Shown: positions 9,100 to 18,278, numbered from the stretch's first letter. The stretch is 64,000 nucleotides of DNA from Corynebacterium aquilae DSM 44791 (GCF_001941445.1 NZ_CP009245.1:2751992-2815991); one strand, 5' to 3'. The notes: generated from the sequence alone by a model not told the origin. Made by a program: numbers and translations.

Positions 9100-9252
9100 C
9101 GGGTGTTTTCGCCTTGGGTGTCTTGAGTTTCCGCGGGGCGTGTCAAAGGTGGTGTTTAGTGGTGAGCGTAGTAGGTGGTTCCGGCAGCGGTGTGGGAGGT
9201 CTTAGGGCTGTGCCTGTGGGTGTGCTTGGCGTTAGCTGGACTGGGTAGCGTT

Positions 9253-10656
9253 TTAAGAAGCGGCCGGGGTGGGGTTTTCGAGTAGGGCTGCCAGCTTGAG
9301 CAAGGTGTTGTCGAGCTGGCCCGTTGGGTCTTTACGTAGGCAGCCGAGTTGGATGCTGCGTGGCCCGTGGGGGACGCTGATGGAGGCGAATCCGCACATG
9401 TTGAACAGGGTGCACCAGGGGGTCCAGTGGGTTTGCTCCAAAAAGTCTTTTTCTGGGGGCAGCGCGGAGAAGTATCCGATGGGCGGTGGGTCGAAAGCCA
9501 GGGTGGGGGTAAGCAGGAAGTCGATGCCGGGGGCTGCTTGTGCGATGCGTTCGGGAAGTTGGTGGTAGATGTCGAGAGCGCGGGTGAGCTGGCCGGTGGT
9601 GATGGTTTGTCCGGTGGCGACGAGCCATTCAACTAGTGGGCTGGCTGGGGTGGGGACTTTGCTGCAGCGGTAGGCGAGGATGGTGCGGAAGGCGTTAAAG
9701 GGTTGCTCGTCGTAGAGCGGCGGTATGTCGACGATGTCGATTCCGTGGGCGGCGAGGGTGTGTGCCGCCGAGTCGGCGGCGTTGAGCCAGTCGGTGTCGA
9801 CGTCGTGGTGGGTGCGGCCACCGTGCAGGGGATCGCGCATGAGCCCTACCCGAATACGCCGGGCAGGTGGGTGTGGCTGCGATGGGGTGGTTGCGGGCAG
9901 CAGGCCTGTGGCGCGTGCCGCGTAGTGGGCGTCGGCGACGGTGCGGGTGATGAATCCGCCGGCGGCGAGTTGGCCACCGCGGGAGTCGTGGGCGGGTTTG
10001 AAGCCGACGGTGCCGGTACTGGCGGCGGGGACACGTAAGGATCCTCCGCCATCGGTCCCGTGGGCGATGGGGGCGGTGCCGTCGGCCACGAGCAGTGCTG
10101 CCCCGCCGGAGGACCCGCCGGGGGTTTTGGTCGCATCGGGGTAGCCGGGTACCGGCGGGTAGCCTACGGGTTCGCAGTAGGCGGTGAGTCCCATTTCGCT
10201 GGAGTGGGTAATCCCGGTGAGAATCGCACCCCGGGTGGCGGCGCGTGCCAGCAGCGGATCAGTATCGGTGGCGACCGTGCGGCGGCGGGCGGAGCCGTAG
10301 CTGATGGGCCAGCCGGCGACTGGGCAGAGGTCTTTGGCGGGCAGAGGAATGCCAAACAGCGGTGGTGCGGGTGATGTAGGTGTTTCGGCCGCTGCTGCCT
10401 GCTCGCCCTGGTGGTTTTGCTGGTGGGTTTGCTGCTGGAGTTGTTCGTGGGCGCGGGTGGCGCGCCGTAGCGCGTCGTCTATGTCGACGTGGATGATGCC
10501 GGGGTGGTCGGCCATGCGTTGCGCAGTGGTGCGGATGACGTCGAGGTGGTGCTCCGGGTTGCGGGCAAAGGTGTCCGACAGTGTGTCTAACGCGGGCCAG
10601 GGGTGCGGGATGTGCGCAGCGTGGCCGGGGCTATGTGGCGTGTCGGAGGTGGTCAT
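9253..10656 (-). CDS. Amidase-signature family hydrolase
   Basis: A 467-residue cytoplasmic amidase. The Ser-cisSer-Lys triad is visible: Lys in PLPAKDLCPV (about 110), cis-Ser in GGSSGGAALLVA (about 185) and nucleophile Ser in DGGGSLRVPAA (about 205). Length and order match GatA-like amidases. It is not the GatA of the tRNA amidotransferase, because no gatB or gatC lies nearby and the C-terminus differs. It resembles AmiB/AmiC-type corynebacterial amidases acting on small carboxamides. Substrate unknown. It is divergent from pheA. Confidence 0.85.
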   Translation of the reverse strand: MTTSDTPHSPGHAAHIPHPWPALDTLSDTFARNPEHHLDVIRTTAQRMADHPGIIHVDIDDALRRATRAHEQLQQQTHQQNHQGEQAAAAETPTSPAPPLFGIPLPAKDLCPVAGWPISYGSARRRTVATDTDPLLARAATRGAILTGITHSSEMGLTAYCEPVGYPPVPGYPDATKTPGGSSGGAALLVADGTAPIAHGTDGGGSLRVPAASTGTVGFKPAHDSRGGQLAAGGFITRTVADAHYAARATGLLPATTPSQPHPPARRIRVGLMRDPLHGGRTHHDVDTDWLNAADSAAHTLAAHGIDIVDIPPLYDEQPFNAFRTILAYRCSKVPTPASPLVEWLVATGQTITTGQLTRALDIYHQLPERIAQAAPGIDFLLTPTLAFDPPPIGYFSALPPEKDFLEQTHWTPWCTLFNMCGFASISVPHGPRSIQLGCLRKDPTGQLDNTLLKLAALLENPTPAAS

Positions 10657-10822
10657 TACATCTACACTAGAGCACCAAACGGGTGTTGATGCCGGGCGCG
10701 TTCAAAAGTGAATTATTTTCCCCGATACCTTATATATATGTGCTCGTGTGGAACGTTACGTTCGTAGGCGCAATTGTGAGTATTGCCTCCGGCGGTGGTG
10801 ATGACCATCTAAGCTGGCGGGT

Positions 10823-11752
10823 ATGAGCGAAAAAGTTGCGTATCTTGGCCCGGCGGGAACGTTTACGGAGCAGGCACTGTGGCAGTTTGCTGACACTGGG
10901 GTGTTGGGGGATCGGGATGTGATTGAGCCGGTTCCGGTGAAAAGCCCCGCAGAGGCCCTCGATGCGGTGGCTAATGGTTCGGCGGGGTTCGCGGTGGTAG
11001 CAATTGAGAATTCCGTTGACGGTCCGGTGACGCACACTTTTGACGCGTTGGCGGCGCACCCGGGGGTGCATATTTATGGGGAAACTGACGTGTCGATCGC
11101 GTTTGCGATCATGGTGCGCCCGGGCTTTGCGTTAAGCGATGCGCGGAGTTTTTCCACCCACCCGGTGGCGCGCCCGCAGGTGGCTGGGTGGTTGCGGGAG
11201 AACTTAGCCGGGGTGGAGGACATTCCGGCGTCTTCTAATGCGGCGGCAGCGCAGGCGGTGGCTGAGGGGCGGGTGGATGTTGCCGCAGCCCCCTTGCGGG
11301 CGGCTGATGTGTATGGCCTTGAGGTGGTGGCGCGTGAGGTGGCCGATGTTGCTGGCGCCCGCACGCGGTTTATTGTGGTCGGCCCCGCTCATGTACCGCC
11401 GGCCCGGACGGGCAATGATCGCACGGGTGTGGTGTTTACCTTGCCGAATACTCCGGGCAGTTTGGTGGGGGCGTTGATGGAGTTCGGGTCTCGCGGGGTG
11501 GATCTCACCCGGCTGGAGTCTCGTCCGACGCGCACTGGTTTGGGCACGTATCGTTTCCACGCGGATTTGGCCGGGCACATCACCGATGCTCCCATTGCCG
11601 AGGCATTGGCGGCGTTGCATCGTCGGTGCGACGAGGTGCAATTTTTGGGTTCCTGGCCGGCGGTGTCGGGCAATGCAGTTGCTGTCCCTAAACAGTGGGA
11701 GGAGTCCCGTCGGTGGGTGGAAAGCCTCACCGGGGAATACACCCAGGGTTAG
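10823..11752 (+). CDS. pheA: Prephenate dehydratase
   Basis: A 309-residue enzyme converting prephenate to phenylpyruvate in phenylalanine synthesis. The catalytic domain (about 1-185) begins KVAYLGPAGTFTEQAL and includes VVAIENSVDGPVTHTFD and the TRF motif in GARTRFIVVGP. A C-terminal ACT domain (about 200-280) has GVVFTLPNTPGSLVGAL and ESRPTRTGLGTYRFHAD, the Phe-binding feedback site. It is a stand-alone dehydratase without chorismate mutase, as in other corynebacteria. Confidence 0.97.
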   Translation: MSEKVAYLGPAGTFTEQALWQFADTGVLGDRDVIEPVPVKSPAEALDAVANGSAGFAVVAIENSVDGPVTHTFDALAAHPGVHIYGETDVSIAFAIMVRPGFALSDARSFSTHPVARPQVAGWLRENLAGVEDIPASSNAAAAQAVAEGRVDVAAAPLRAADVYGLEVVAREVADVAGARTRFIVVGPAHVPPARTGNDRTGVVFTLPNTPGSLVGALMEFGSRGVDLTRLESRPTRTGLGTYRFHADLAGHITDAPIAEALAALHRRCDEVQFLGSWPAVSGNAVAVPKQWEESRRWVESLTGEYTQG

Positions 11753-12077
11753 GTGCAGATAGTCCGCTGTTTGTGCCGGGGATCCAACACCAGGGCGAGA
11801 CACCCGATAAAGCCTCACCCGGTGGCACCCGGTGAGCAGTTGAAACCCTGTATGCCTTGCAGGACAACCATAAAGCCTTAGCCGACGGTTTTCGCAGCCT
11901 CGTCTGCACGCAGGGGCACCCGAGCCGGTGCTGCTGAAGCGGGCAGCGAGGTTTTGTTGCTAACAATGCAGTAGGCGTCGTGCGATCGAATAGGCTCGTG
12001 GCGCATCCGTTGTCGCCACGAAGCTGCATCACGCGTGATATGGCCGTTTCTTGTTTTTTACTTAGCACCAGGAGTCG
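11753..12077. other. pheA to phosphatase intergenic region
   Basis: About 325 bases with no supported gene. A weak hairpin formed by CTCACC/GGTGAG, with a direct repeat ACCCGGTG, lies near 11815-11838 and may slow transcription after pheA. A long minus-strand frame crosses it but is a shadow of the phosphatase gene. Confidence 0.5.
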
Positions 12078-12788
12078 ATGTTGTTTACCCAAGTTTTGCG
12101 ACCAGGCCGACTGATTCTTGTGCGTCACGGCCAAACTCACGGCAATGTGGAGGGTCGCCTGGATACCGCTTTGCCGGGCGCGGATTTGACCGAGTTGGGT
12201 CGGCAGCAGGCGGTGGAGGTTGGCCAGGAACTCGCGGGTCTTATCGGCGAGGTCGGGCCTGCGGCAATTTTGACCTCTGAGGCGCTTCGTGCCCAGCACA
12301 CCGGCGAGCTCATTCGCGAGGGCCTGTCCCAGCAGGGGGTTGATGCGCCCAACATTGAGATCGTGCCCGGCATTAAGGAGATTGCGGCCGGCGATTTGGA
12401 GGGGGCAACCGACCGGGAATCCATGGATCACTACATCTCGGTGTGTTTTTCCTGGCTTGAGGGCCGTTTCGATGCGCAGCTGCCGGGTGGGGAAACCTAT
12501 GAGGGTTTTGTGGCCCGTTGGGCACCGGTGTTTGAGGAGTTGCGGGCAGCACTGTCCCCGGATGGTGCGTGGGCGGGGCGCGATGTGGTGCTGGTGTCTC
12601 ATGGCGCGGCGATCCGCATGATTGTGGCGGCGATGACGGTGGTGGATCCGCTGCTGATGCGGCAGTCTTTGATCCGTAATTGCGGCTATGTGGTGTTGCA
12701 TCCTCCCGCCGAGGATGGCCAGTTGTGGTTTGTCTCGGAATGGAAGCGTGTCACTCAGATCGCGGGTGCCGGCACGGCCGGCGGGTAA
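12078..12788 (+). CDS. Histidine phosphatase (phosphoglycerate mutase-like)
   Basis: A 236-residue protein of the branch 1 histidine phosphatase family. The catalytic RHG motif is in LILVRHGQTHGNVEGRLD (about residues 14-31). The second catalytic His is in VVLVSHGAAIRM (about 180). ELGRQQA and TSEALRAQHTGELI are also typical. It is more likely a broad phosphatase than a glycolytic mutase. A homologue lies next to pheA in C. glutamicum, as here. The start at MLFTQV is chosen because the RHG motif needs a short lead, but no strong RBS is seen. Confidence 0.85.
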   Translation: MLFTQVLRPGRLILVRHGQTHGNVEGRLDTALPGADLTELGRQQAVEVGQELAGLIGEVGPAAILTSEALRAQHTGELIREGLSQQGVDAPNIEIVPGIKEIAAGDLEGATDRESMDHYISVCFSWLEGRFDAQLPGGETYEGFVARWAPVFEELRAALSPDGAWAGRDVVLVSHGAAIRMIVAAMTVVDPLLMRQSLIRNCGYVVLHPPAEDGQLWFVSEWKRVTQIAGAGTAGG

Positions 12789-13328
12789 ACCATTAGCTCC
12801 CATGCCGGGGGTATGTGTCCTTAATCACCTGCAACGTTGCTGCGCAAAAGTACCAACGATGTAATTCCCAGGGGTTTTGCCGACAAATGCCAGCTGACGT
12901 GGATTTTTAAGATTTGCTGAGAAATCTTGACAGGTACACCCAATCGGGTGAGCTACCAGCCGAACCGCACCGGGTGAGAAAAAATCCCCACCATAAGCCC
13001 AGGAATACTAGCGAAAGTGAAAAACCCGTTGTAAGCTACCCTGCGCGTCTACAAAACAATAAAAGCCGGTGCCCCATCGACCCGCTGGGAGTTCGCCCCA
13101 CGGAACCCTTGATGAGCACCAACTTTTTGTAGAAGCACTCCACACCAGTTCTAGCCGATCGCCAACTGATTAAGAATGCGGTACGTACCGCATCATGCGG
13201 TGTTTGCTACCCCCGTGGGGGTGGCCTCGGTTGTCGAACCTTAAGAACTGAATGGACATTCTTGACTAATGCTGTCAAGCTGTTCAGGAGAAACTGTAGG
13301 TCCAATCCCCCACGGGAAGGTTTATTTC
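12789..13328. other. Regulatory region upstream of the small exported-protein pair
   Basis: About 540 bases without a supported gene. It holds a perfect 18-bp palindrome (13176-13193), a palindrome ACCCCC-GT-GGGGGT (13209-13222), a possible -35-like TTGACA near 12928 and a long leader before the ATG at 13329. A plus-strand frame at 12914-13132 has no RBS and unlikely composition. Confidence 0.5.
13176..13193. promoter_or_regulatory. Perfect 18-bp palindrome, operator candidate
   Basis: ATGCGGTACGTACCGCAT is fully self-complementary and lies about 135 bases before the first small exported-protein gene. Its dyad form fits a dimeric regulator. No specific regulator is recognised. Confidence 0.4.
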
Positions 13329-13826
13329 ATGCGTAACATTCGCCGCGCAGCTCTGGCTGGCGCAACCGCTCTCGCCGTCTCCCTCACCGGTGTCGTCGCT
13401 CACGCTGACGAGGCTGCTAAGTCCACCGACGCCAAGAGCAACTCCTCTGTCACCGAGCTGAAGGACAAGGCCAAGGGCAAGCTCGAGGGCTCCTCCGCCT
13501 TCCAGAAGCTCGAGGGCTCCTCCGAGGCTAAGGCTGAGGACAAGAACACCAAGGCTACCGCCGAGACCGAGAAGAAGGATCCGGAGACCAAGAACCTCTT
13601 CGGTTCCTCCGAGAACGGTGAGTTCAACTGGGGCAAGAAGCTCGAGGGCGACAAGGCTGTTGACGGCCGCACCGTTTACGGCTCCACCAAGGGCGAGTTC
13701 GACAAGCTCCCCGCTTGGGCTAAGCTGCTGCAGGTTGGCTCCATCGCCGGCGTGATCTCCGCTTTCCTCGGCCTGGTTGTCTTCCCGGTTTACAACTTCC
13801 TCAAGTACAACGGCTTCATCCGCTAA
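13329..13826 (+). CDS. Small exported protein with C-terminal membrane segment
   Basis: A 165-residue protein of no family I recognise. The signal peptide (1-27, MRNIRRAALAGATALAVSLT..., cleavage after AHA) precedes a Lys/Glu/Ser-rich region that repeats KLEGSS twice and KLEG a third time. A C-terminal hydrophobic segment (about 140-160) ends in a short basic tail. GDKAVDGRTVYG matches the spacing of GDREVKGIDLFG in the next gene, so the pair look paralogous. The start is set by GGGAAGG before 13329; an in-frame ATG 60 bases upstream would spoil the signal peptide. Codons are almost all the preferred C/G-ending ones, which suggests very high expression. Confidence 0.75.
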   Translation: MRNIRRAALAGATALAVSLTGVVAHADEAAKSTDAKSNSSVTELKDKAKGKLEGSSAFQKLEGSSEAKAEDKNTKATAETEKKDPETKNLFGSSENGEFNWGKKLEGDKAVDGRTVYGSTKGEFDKLPAWAKLLQVGSIAGVISAFLGLVVFPVYNFLKYNGFIR

Positions 13827-13872
13827 GCGGACCAGTCACCAACTCATACCTCTTCGAAAGGATTCACTTCAC

Positions 13873-14253
13873 ATGAAGATCCGTAACGTTGCCCTGGCTG
13901 GCATGACCGCTGCTGCCGTTGCCCTGGCCCCCGTCGCTGCTGCTAACGCTGCTGAGAACACCACCTCCAACCCGGCCGTCGTCGACGCAGGTGGCAACAC
14001 CGGCGACTTCACCGCCGACCTGTCCTCCTACCTGGATCAGTCCAAGCCGGGTTCCTCCGCTTGGGGCGACCGCTACCAGGGCGACCGCGAGGTCAAGGGC
14101 ATCGACCTGTTCGGTGAGCAGAAGAACTGGGACGCTCAGGCTGAGTGGGCTCGTATCGCATACGGCGTCACCGCTTTCGGCGTCATCGGCACCGTCATCG
14201 GCGCCATCATCGCTTACTTCAACCAGCTGAAGAACGTCGGCGCCATCATCTAA
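13873..14253 (+). CDS. Small exported protein, likely paralogue of the upstream gene
   Basis: A 126-residue exported protein of unknown family. The signal peptide (1-28, MKIRNVALAGMTAAAVALAP..., cleavage after ANA) is followed by about 60 polar residues with KPGSSAWGDRYQGDREVKGI. A C-terminal hydrophobic segment (about 95-115, GVTAFGVIGTVIGAIIAYF) follows. RBS GAAAGGA (13856-13862) lies 10 bases before the ATG. It lies 46 bases after the preceding gene and shares a terminator with it, so one operon. The extreme codon bias and layout (signal, polar region, C-terminal anchor) recall the S-layer gene at 4.2-5.8 kb. Confidence 0.75.
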   Translation: MKIRNVALAGMTAAAVALAPVAAANAAENTTSNPAVVDAGGNTGDFTADLSSYLDQSKPGSSAWGDRYQGDREVKGIDLFGEQKNWDAQAEWARIAYGVTAFGVIGTVIGAIIAYFNQLKNVGAII

Positions 14254-14306
14254 GTTGGCCCGAAGCTTCAAGGACGTGACCTAAAAGTCATATCCTCACG
14301 CTTGGT

Positions 14307-14339
14307 AGAGTCCTTCCCCGATTTTCGGGGAAGGACTCT
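14307..14339 (+). terminator. Rho-independent terminator of the small exported-protein operon
   Basis: A perfect 14-bp stem (14307-14320 with 14326-14339, arms AGAGTCCTTCCCCG) and loop ATTTT, followed by TTTGCGTTCTT. Confidence 0.92.
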
Positions 14340-14543
14340 TTTGCGTTCTTAACTCCCCTCCCCCACCACAGCTCGGCCCACAATGCCTGCAAGCTAGGGC
14401 TATAGGACAAAAAGTGTGTCTGTAAGTATGTTTTTTCAAGTGCTGACCTGCGATAAAGGCGTTTTTCATCTCCTGACAAGGAGCTAAACCAGCCTCAGGT
14501 CAAATATCCCCGTTTTTCAAACAACATGTGGTATGCGGGGTAA

Positions 14544-15887
14544 ATGCCAACATCACCTACTTGCCCCATCTGCCAATCACCCACAAAGAAAAACGGCTCA
14601 ACCAGCAAAAACCGCCAACGATGGCGCTGCAAACACTGCGGACACTCCTTCACACAAACAAATACAGCCCACACACAACTCGTTCGCTTCACACTGTTTT
14701 TGTCCTGGGTCCAATCCACCCAATCACTGGCAGACTTCGCCCGCCACCACCAACTCAGCCGACGCACACTACAACGCTGGTTCGAACCTTTCTGGCTCAT
14801 CCCCATCCCCACCCCCACAGGCGACAACAACTACGACGAACAAGTCTTTATCGACGCCACCTACTTCAACAAACAGCAATGCCTGCTCATCGCATCAACC
14901 ACCAACAAAGTACTGACCTGGCACTGGTCGCACAGCGAAAACACCCGGGCATACCAACACCTCCTCCACCGAATCCAACGCCCCCGACTGATCACCACAG
15001 ATGGGTGCAATGCCGCACTATCAGCAATCAACGACGTCTTCCCAAACGATCCAGCCACCCCACAAGCCCACACCCACATCCAACGCTGCCTGATCCACAT
15101 CAAACGCAACGTCCAGCGATACGTCACAACACGCCCCCAATCCAACTGCGGCAAAGCCCTACGCGCCCTATCGCTAAAACTGCTGAAAGTCACCAACAAC
15201 CAACAAGCAGCACAATGGGTCACTCTCTTTCACCAGGTCAGCAACCAATACCGCGACTGGCTGGATGAAAAAACCTACATCGACAGCTGCCCCAAAGTGC
15301 TTATCCCCAACAACAAAAGGAAAAACAAGCACTACTGGTACACCCACGACCGTGCACGCAGCGCCCACCGCATCCTGATGGAACAAACCCGGCGAAACCA
15401 CCTGTTCGCCTTCATCGAACAATCCATCGCGGTCATCGGCACAGACACCGACAGCCCCGACACCATCTACGAGGCGATCTACCAATCCAGCACCAACAGC
15501 CTAGAAGGCGGCATCAACAGCCCCTTGAAAGCACTGCTGCACGCACACAGAGGACTACCCGCAGAACGCCAAAGAAAACTCTGCGAATGGTGGCTGCTAA
15601 GCAGAACGAAAAAGCCTGGCGACCTCATAGAAATCGCCAGGCAACACGACTTCGGGACTAACCAACTCGCCAAAGTTAAAACAGTCACCGAAGCACTAAC
15701 CGACAGCAACCCCACTGGAGCTCCTGCCGAATACGACACCGGTATCGACACCGGCTACACCCACTCTATAGGAATCCGTGCAGAGGCGCATGCCGGAGTA
15801 ACGCGATTCGCACTATCTGGTAACACCGCATACGGACATGCATCACCCCCGCACCCGGTGAACTTTCACCGGTGGATGCGGGGGTGA
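14544..15887 (+). CDS. IS1249-like transposase with a foreign C-terminus
   Basis: A transposase with an N-terminal zinc ribbon (CPICQSP...CKHCGHSF, about residues 7-38), a helix-turn-helix around LADFARHHQLSRRTLQRW, and a MULE/IS256-like catalytic domain. Acidic candidates are in EQVFIDATYF, TTDGCNAAL and NSLEGGINSPLK. The frame runs 447 codons, but the last 28 or so (from TRFALSG) are encoded by the left end of the nested IS21. If the IS21 is removed, the frame reads GVR and then stops (TGA), so the insertion took only the natural end. Activity is uncertain. Confidence 0.82.
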   Translation: MPTSPTCPICQSPTKKNGSTSKNRQRWRCKHCGHSFTQTNTAHTQLVRFTLFLSWVQSTQSLADFARHHQLSRRTLQRWFEPFWLIPIPTPTGDNNYDEQVFIDATYFNKQQCLLIASTTNKVLTWHWSHSENTRAYQHLLHRIQRPRLITTDGCNAALSAINDVFPNDPATPQAHTHIQRCLIHIKRNVQRYVTTRPQSNCGKALRALSLKLLKVTNNQQAAQWVTLFHQVSNQYRDWLDEKTYIDSCPKVLIPNNKRKNKHYWYTHDRARSAHRILMEQTRRNHLFAFIEQSIAVIGTDTDSPDTIYEAIYQSSTNSLEGGINSPLKALLHAHRGLPAERQRKLCEWWLLSRTKKPGDLIEIARQHDFGTNQLAKVKTVTEALTDSNPTGAPAEYDTGIDTGYTHSIGIRAEAHAGVTRFALSGNTAYGHASPPHPVNFHRWMRG

Positions 15888-15893
15888 TGCATG
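15837..15893 (-). terminator. Large hairpin beyond the istB 3' end
   Basis: A 17-bp perfect stem (15837-15853 with 15877-15893, CATGCATCACCCCCGCA) continues inward as CCGGTGA/TCACCGG. It lies just after istB inside the IS21 left end. It could stop transcription entering or leaving the element. No clear T-tract follows. Confidence 0.5.
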
Positions 15894-15904
15894 GGGGTGG
15901 TGGG

Positions 15905-16657
15905 TTATTGCCTGCGTCGGTCCGTGCCGTTGATCGCGACAACGATCGGGGGCTTAAGCAACCTGCTGAGGATTGCTTCAGAAAAACCCGGGTTGTCGAA
16001 CGCGCGGTACCAGTCCTGTGGCTGCAGTTGGCTGGCCAGCACGGTGGCGGAGCTTTCACGACGGTCGAGCACGTCAGCGATCGCGCGGGTGTGGGCATCG
16101 GCGTAGCTGCCCAACGCGAAGTCATCGATGATGAGGACATCAACGGTGCTGAGGTCGTCGATGAGCTGGTAGTAGGCGCCGGTGTCGTCGGTGACTTCTT
16201 CGATCGCCCTGATCAGCCCGTGGTGGGTGTAGTAGCGCACGTCGTAGCCGTTTTCGCAGGCAGCCAGGCCGAGAGCTTTGACGATGTAGGTTTTGCCCAC
16301 ACCGCAGGGGGCTTGGACAATGACGTTGGTGCCGTGGCGGACCCAGTCCAGTTGTGCCAGCCCATCGATGGTGGCTTTGTCCAGGTCACGATTCGAGTCG
16401 TAGTGAATGTTTTCCACGCATGCGGTCGAGGTGTCCAGGTGTGCGGCTTTGCGGCGTTTTGCCAGCCGGACGTTGTCGCGGTGGTGTTTGAGACTGTGCA
16501 GGCCGTAGCGGATGATTTGGGATCCGGTCAGACCTGCGGTGGCTGGGTCTTCCAGAAGGGTGCGGATCGCTTCGCCCATGGCGGTGATGCGGAACTGTTT
16601 AAACAGCTCGTAGTCGTCATCGCTCATGGCCGGGAACGCGGTGTTCGGGCTAGTCAT
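15905..16657 (-). CDS. istB: IS21 helper ATPase IstB
   Basis: A 250-residue AAA+ ATPase that assists the IstA transposase. Walker A is APCGVGKTYIVKALG (about residues 105-119) and Walker B is VDVLIIDDFAL (about 165-175). A sensor-like ASQLQPQDWYRAF and a C-terminal arginine region (ILSRLLK) are also present. The ATG at 16657 lies within the last codons of istA (ATGACTAG), the usual overlap that couples the two. Length is normal. Confidence 0.9.
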   Translation of the reverse strand: MTSPNTAFPAMSDDDYELFKQFRITAMGEAIRTLLEDPATAGLTGSQIIRYGLHSLKHHRDNVRLAKRRKAAHLDTSTACVENIHYDSNRDLDKATIDGLAQLDWVRHGTNVIVQAPCGVGKTYIVKALGLAACENGYDVRYYTHHGLIRAIEEVTDDTGAYYQLIDDLSTVDVLIIDDFALGSYADAHTRAIADVLDRRESSATVLASQLQPQDWYRAFDNPGFSEAILSRLLKPPIVVAINGTDRRRQ

Positions 16658-18278
16658 CGTGGTTGTCCTTGGCTTGGTCGGCGGCGGGGTTGGTGTTTGC
16701 CGTCGGCTGTGTGGTGGGCAGTGTGAAGGCGTCGGCACCGCGCAGGCCATGGTGGAGGGTGCCGTGGCGGTTGGCTTTGCCAGCCTGGGGGCGTGGGCGC
16801 GCAGCCGGTGGTGGGGTGGTGCGTCGCATAAGTGCGTCGATGCGGGTAAACGACGCTGGGGTGTTGGTGGCGATGAGGTCTGCGCAGACGTCTTCAAGCC
16901 TGTGCAGCTTTTTGTTGCGGCCAAGCTTTAGGATGTTGTCGCAGGCGTGATACGCCTGTGCTTCGTGGTCGACACCATTGAGAAGTTGTGTGATCACAGC
17001 TTCGGTGTGGGGCCCGAAACGTCGTGCACGTCCGATAAGGCTTTTCCTAGACCAGTGGGAGCGAGTCTGTTGGTGAGCATCCGGCATGTGTGCGATGTCG
17101 GTGGTGAAGCTGCCTTGCCGGCCGGTGCAACGGCTGTGCCGGGCAACTTCACTGCCTTCGCAGTAGATGGTGATGGTGGTGTCGGTGGCTTGGATTTTCA
17201 CCGTTTTGCCCACCAGTGCGTAGGGCACCGAGTAGTTCTGCTTGTCGTAGCGGATGTGATAGTTGTGTCCGACGATGGCTTTCGCCCAGGTGCAGTTGGT
17301 CCAGGCGATATCGGGTAGCCGGCCAAGGCTTTCGCGTTCGAAGTCGTCGAATAGTTCAGCCCTGCTGATGTTGTTGGTCATGGGCGTGGTGTTAAGGTCG
17401 TCGACTAGAATCCGCAGCCGGGTGTTGAGGTCGTCGAGGGTGGTAAACCACTGTTGTTGCAGGACGGCGATGATGCGTGTGGTGACGATTTTGACGGCGT
17501 TTTCCACGTGCCCTTTGTCGGTGGGGCGATGCGGCCTGGCGGGGGTAATGCCGAAGCCGTAGTGGGCGGCGAACGCTTGGTAGTTGGGGTTGATCACCCG
17601 TAGGCGTTTGTCCGCGGCCCACATCAAGGTGGCGGTGCTGGTGTTGTCTGGGGTGACGGTGGCAGGTACCCCGCCGATGTATTCCAGTGCTTGCCGGTGG
17701 CAGTCTAGCCAGGCGGGCAGTTTTTCGTCTTTCGTGGCGGTGGCGAAGATCAGGCCGGAGTGTGGGAGGCTGGCGACGAAGATGCTGGCTTTTGCAGGAT
17801 CGTCGAGGTGTCCGTAGAGGATTTTCGTGCCGGCCCAGTCGACTTGGAGTTCAAACCCTGGTGCGTGGGTGAGGGTTTGGGTCAGTTTGTTGACGTCGAC
17901 GAATGCGGTGACTTTGCGGCAGAACTGCGCGTAGCTATATGCCTTGCATCCTGCTTTTTCGGCTTGGTGGAGGTAGGTTTCCCACTCGTAGCGCAGGGTG
18001 AAGGTTTTGTCGTGCTTGGCCGCTTTGCGGTGGATGGCTTCGACGTCTGGGGGCAGGTAGCTGTCGTTGGTGCGGGTGCGGCGTTTGTCTGGCAGCAGCG
18101 CTGTGATTTCGGCGTCGCTGAGGGCGGCAATCTTGTCGGCGGTCAGGTTGTGATCGTCGATGAGTTGCTTGCAGTTTTGGATGGTGCGCGGCGAGCACTG
18201 GAATGCTTGTTGCATTTGCCTGTGGCTCATTGAGCCGTCGTAGACGGCGGTCAGTAGCCGCTTGATGTTGGATGCCAT
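16650..18278 (-). CDS. istA: IS21 transposase IstA
   Basis: A 542-residue DDE transposase. An N-terminal helix-turn-helix (MSHRQMQQAFQCSPRTIQNC, about 17-36) is followed by an integrase core starting FELQVDWAGTKILYG, with the first Asp in QVDWAG. The second Asp lies in ATVTPDNTSTATLM and the Glu in DKGHVENAVKIV. The C-terminal beta-barrel region includes YSVPYALVGKTV. It is full length with no frameshift, so the element may be active. Confidence 0.92.
   Translation of the reverse strand: MASNIKRLLTAVYDGSMSHRQMQQAFQCSPRTIQNCKQLIDDHNLTADKIAALSDAEITALLPDKRRTRTNDSYLPPDVEAIHRKAAKHDKTFTLRYEWETYLHQAEKAGCKAYSYAQFCRKVTAFVDVNKLTQTLTHAPGFELQVDWAGTKILYGHLDDPAKASIFVASLPHSGLIFATATKDEKLPAWLDCHRQALEYIGGVPATVTPDNTSTATLMWAADKRLRVINPNYQAFAAHYGFGITPARPHRPTDKGHVENAVKIVTTRIIAVLQQQWFTTLDDLNTRLRILVDDLNTTPMTNNISRAELFDDFERESLGRLPDIAWTNCTWAKAIVGHNYHIRYDKQNYSVPYALVGKTVKIQATDTTITIYCEGSEVARHSRCTGRQGSFTTDIAHMPDAHQQTRSHWSRKSLIGRARRFGPHTEAVITQLLNGVDHEAQAYHACDNILKLGRNKKLHRLEDVCADLIATNTPASFTRIDALMRRTTPPPAARPRPQAGKANRHGTLHHGLRGADAFTLPTTQPTANTNPAADQAKDNHDD

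Noticed and set aside
11727..12803. 358-residue minus-strand frame over the histidine phosphatase
   Set aside because: It is antisense to a clear RHG-motif phosphatase, with Arg/His-rich, non-protein-like composition.
12914..13132. 72-residue plus-strand frame in the regulatory gap
   Set aside because: There is no RBS, no similarity and an unlikely composition.
13269..13328. Upstream ATG at 13269 as start of the first small exported protein
   Set aside because: It would put 20 polar residues before an otherwise perfect signal peptide, and the RBS fits 13329.
14528..15268. 246-residue plus-strand frame overlapping the IS1249-like transposase
   Set aside because: It is a Pro/Thr/His-rich frame shadow of the transposase. 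It does not look like a programmed frameshift partner.
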